Source of the DNA: Agelas oroides
Taxonomy: Eukaryota > Porifera > Demospongiae > Agelasida > Agelasidae
NCBI GenBank assembly: GCA_949130485.1
Contig: OX422183.1
Location: 2,331,936 to 2,395,935, forward strand
Reading direction: 5' to 3'
Length of the DNA: 64,000 nt
A program made the translations under genes and the position numbers. The notes under the pieces are model-generated. The model searched no databases, was not told the origin of the DNA, and saw nothing but the letters and a program-made list of their open reading frames with translations. Shown one piece after another: positions 61,641-64,000 of this stretch; positions within the stretch are counted from its first letter, which is position 1, and each line of letters starts with the position of its first letter.

Positions 61641-61713
61641 GACTCAGGCAGGGACTCGAACCCGCAACCTGGCAAATGGCCTGCCATGCTTTAACCAACT
61701 GAGCTACCAAGTC
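61641..61713 (-). tRNA. tRNA-like sequence (pseudogene or SINE head)
   Basis: Minus strand: A box TAGCTCAGTTGG and B box GGTTCGAGTCC are intact and the anticodon stem TGGCA/TGCCA is perfect. However, the loop GGCCATT lacks U33, and the acceptor and T stems pair poorly. It is followed on the minus strand by a pyrimidine-rich stretch. A tRNA-derived SINE or tRNA pseudogene is more likely than a working tRNA. Confidence 0.55.
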
Positions 61714-62538
61714 AATCGGCATCTCAGTGGCTGAGTTCGAGTACTTAAAGCCGAGCTGCCAGGGATATACTGAGCTGGGCGGAGCCTGAGAGTGAGGCTG
61801 CTAAAAGACTTTGTTAAAGTTATAGTTAACTAAACAACACTTTCTGAATATATACACATAGCTGGGACTACAGTGCCAGGGGAGTGTATGTGTGTGTGTG
61901 TGGAAGGTTGGGGGGGGGGGGGGGGAGAATGAGGCTAAGCATATGGAGTGTGTGATACAAGTGGGAAAGTCCCTTCTGAAATCACTGTGAGGGGAGGTGG
62001 TGGTGGTGGTGGTGGTGCAGCTGGTGACAACAGGCTTTTTGGTGAATGAGACTTTTATTGGAGGTGGTTACATTGCACGGGGATAGTTGAACCATTCAAG
62101 TACCTCCTCCATGCAACTGCCCACCCTCAATTTTTGGTGCTTGAACTGCGATCGTGTTTGGCTGGGGCACTACGGTAAGCACAGTAACAGTGCAAGCAAG
62201 TGGCTAGTTAACATAATGCCTATGTACGTATCCCAAATGTAGTCGCATTCCCAGTCCGGGAACAAGGCTATCCCAAAAATGGAAAAGTGGATATGAACAA
62301 GCTGGCTACCTAATCAGCAATTGATGGTGGCTAGCTACTCAGAGACAGTAGTATCCATCCAACCTGGTTCCAATGTGGTTCAAACATGGCTACTCCAATC
62401 ACAGTCACATATACTAAACACATCAACTTGCCAGTTTACCAAAATGTGTTTTCTACTCTAATGTGGTATACCAGTACACACTGTCTATATCAACAAAAGG
62501 TTCTTGAACACTAGCAAAGTTGTTACTGGAGCTAGCGT
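61714..62538. other. Non-coding stretch
   Basis: It contains a G homopolymer at 61908-61926, (GTG)n at 61998-62020 and the minimal hairpin at 62240-62270. No exon seen. Confidence 0.5.
62240..62270. mobile_element. Minimal TAGCC-family hairpin, 31 nt
   Basis: TAGTCGCATTCCCAGT is followed directly by CCGGGAACAAGGCTA, with TCCCAAA direct repeats on both sides (62231-62237 and 62271-62277). Confidence 0.7.
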
Positions 62539-64000
62539 TCACTGGACATGCAGTTCCAGTTGTTCAAGTGCAATATCAGCATAGTATGAGGAGTGCCAAA
62601 GGCAAAGTCGTAGCTCAATATCCTCAGTGGTAGAATTGGCTAGGCTCTTGGTGAACCATGGTGGATTGTTGAACTGGCAGCATGTGCCACCACCCTCACA
62701 AACCTGGCCATCCCAGAGTGGAGCATTTGGATAGAAGACACGTGCCTAACTGTTCTGAGTAACACTCTCACAAAAATAGTCATTGCCCACAAAAGGAGGT
62801 GAGGGGTAGGTGTTACCATTATCACATGGACATCGAGATCTCATGTGGCTACTGCTACTGCATCGAAATCTTGGGTGGCTACTGCTCAGTGGATACTGCT
62901 ATGACTTCCAGTGAACAAGCCACTAGCAAATGTCCAAATGTGCTGGCGTGAACCAGAAGCTCCATGAGTCAGAGACAAACCATCCACATAGTAACCATCA
63001 ATACCTTGCCTGTTATTATGATACCCCCAAAAAGCAACGTTATAACCCCACTGATAAGCCAGTGCCCTTCCACACACTCTGCTGTATTGAGAGCCACCCA
63101 CACTGAATGTAGTAGATGAACAACTAAGACCACTAGAGTGAGCTCGTCCACATGTCCTCCTTGAATAAGTTGTGAGGTTAAGTCCTGCAGGACAGACATG
63201 GCTGGGGTCTGTCATATTGAGGAATACAACTCTCCTCCATCCTGGACCTCCACATGGTGACAGACCTTGCTCTCCTTTCTCACCTGGGTCACCTTGATTT
63301 CCCTTCACACCTTTGTCACCTGGTTCACCTTTTTGTCCTGTGTCTCCTCTTCCCCCAGTTTCTCCTTTTGGACCTGGAGGTCCCATGTCACCCTTGAGGC
63401 CTCTCTCTCCCATGTCACCTTTGTCTCCTCTGTCACCGCGTGGTCCTGGAAGTCCAGTGTCACCAACTTGTCCTTGTTCCCCTTTCACTCCATCTTTACC
63501 TTGTACCCCATGAGGACCCTGTGGGCCAGTTGGGCCAAGTGGACCTTGAGGACCGACCACACCCTTCTCACCCTTGTAGCCTGTGTAGCCTCGATTTCCT
63601 ATCATGCCTTTGTCACCAGGTTCACCTTTTTGGCCCACGTCTCCTGTTTCACCAGTTTCTCCTTGCATCCCATGAGGACCCTGTGGACCAGTTTGGCCAG
63701 GTGGACCTTGAGGACCGACCACACCTTCTCTACCCTGCTCACCCTTGTAGCCTGGGTAGCCAAGATTCCCCTTTGTTCCTTTGTTGCCTGGTTGACCTCT
63801 TTGGCCCTTGTCTCCTATTTCTCCCTTTATTCCTTTCTCCCCCTCTGGTCCTGGTTCTCCCTTGGGTCCAGGCTTGAGTGTGCATTTGGTTTGATTGTAC
63901 TCATTCTTGTCACAGTTCATAAAAGACACCAATTTCCTCTCGATAATCTCTGTCAGTGCATTGGTCAGAAGTTCTGTAGCAGAAAGACTGTCAGGATCGT
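62539..64000 (-). CDS. Collagen-like protein with sponge-type C-terminal domain, 5' end outside window, C-terminal domain interrupted
   Basis: The frame is open from the right edge (DPDSLSATELLTNALTEIIERK) into about 68 uninterrupted Gly-X-Y triplets (63870-63260), many of KGE/KGD type. A Cys-rich globular domain follows: CGGPGWRRVVFLNMTDPS, RTCGRAHSSG, VCGRALAYQWGYNVAFWGYH, GIDGYYVDGLSLTHG. Translation stops at TGA 62888-62886. The rest of the domain is still readable in another frame (RCPCDNG, FVGNDYFCES, PLWDGQVCEGGGTCC, PPWFTKSLANSTTEDIELRL) down to TGA 62541-62539. That frame has a TAG at 62748-62746, where Trp is likely. A 30-bp tandem duplication (62831-62860, 62861-62890) sits at the interruption. 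The gene is either recently disabled or makes a shortened protein. The family forms secreted or membrane-anchored trimers. Confidence 0.75.

Noticed and set aside
63313-63877. Plus-strand Pro/Ser-rich frames over the collagen gene
   Set aside because: Antisense shadows of the Gly-X-Y repeats.

Overview
The window is intron-rich animal nuclear DNA, most likely from a marine sponge. Three things suggest this: a collagen-like protein with the cysteine-rich C-terminal domain I associate with sponge proteins, Death-domain genes assembled from short phase 1-1 exons, and a very dense load of small inverted-repeat elements and microsatellites. All host genes with readable exons lie on the minus strand. 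This organism call is inference.

From left to right: (1) 1-2289 carries three complete exons and the edge of a fourth from a second, diverged copy of the 3' half of MRE11. (2) 2723-9594 holds a Death-domain gene with two Death-domain exons. Its first exon encodes hydrophobic segments followed by a 2A-like ribosome-skipping motif ending NPGP, and one long exon contains an in-frame TGA. (3) 10440-12560 is a long inverted-repeat element with terminal arrays of a palindromic motif. (4) 12.6-16.9 kb is mostly non-coding and contains a MULE transposase fragment. (5) 16934-30098 is a 12-exon gene whose product begins with a TSG101-type UEV domain, continues through proline-rich and charged linkers and ends in a Death-like domain. 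All exon phases agree.

(6) 32316-56392 is a complete 18-exon MRE11 gene. It gives 671 residues, with every nuclease motif present and every splice phase consistent. Its introns hold two tRNA-Thr genes, a 3.55-kb two-gene DD34E transposon with 28-bp terminal inverted repeats and TA duplications, a roughly 97-bp satellite, a purine-rich minisatellite and many hairpin elements. (7) 56.8-59.2 kb holds the decayed remains of a DNA transposon region with convergent coding remnants. (8) 59.5-60.1 kb is a duplicate of the block around MRE11 exon 8. (9) 60.1-62.5 kb is repeats and a tRNA-like element. (10) 62539-64000 is the 3' part of a collagen-like gene whose C-terminal domain is interrupted.

Functionally, MRE11 is a DNA double-strand-break repair nuclease. 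The two Death-domain genes look like innate-immunity or apoptosis adaptors. Most remaining sequence is explained by small non-autonomous DNA elements. The items most worth follow-up are the 2A-Death protein, the UEV-Death fusion, the two-gene DD34E element, the scattered MRE11 duplications and the abundant TAGCC hairpin family.
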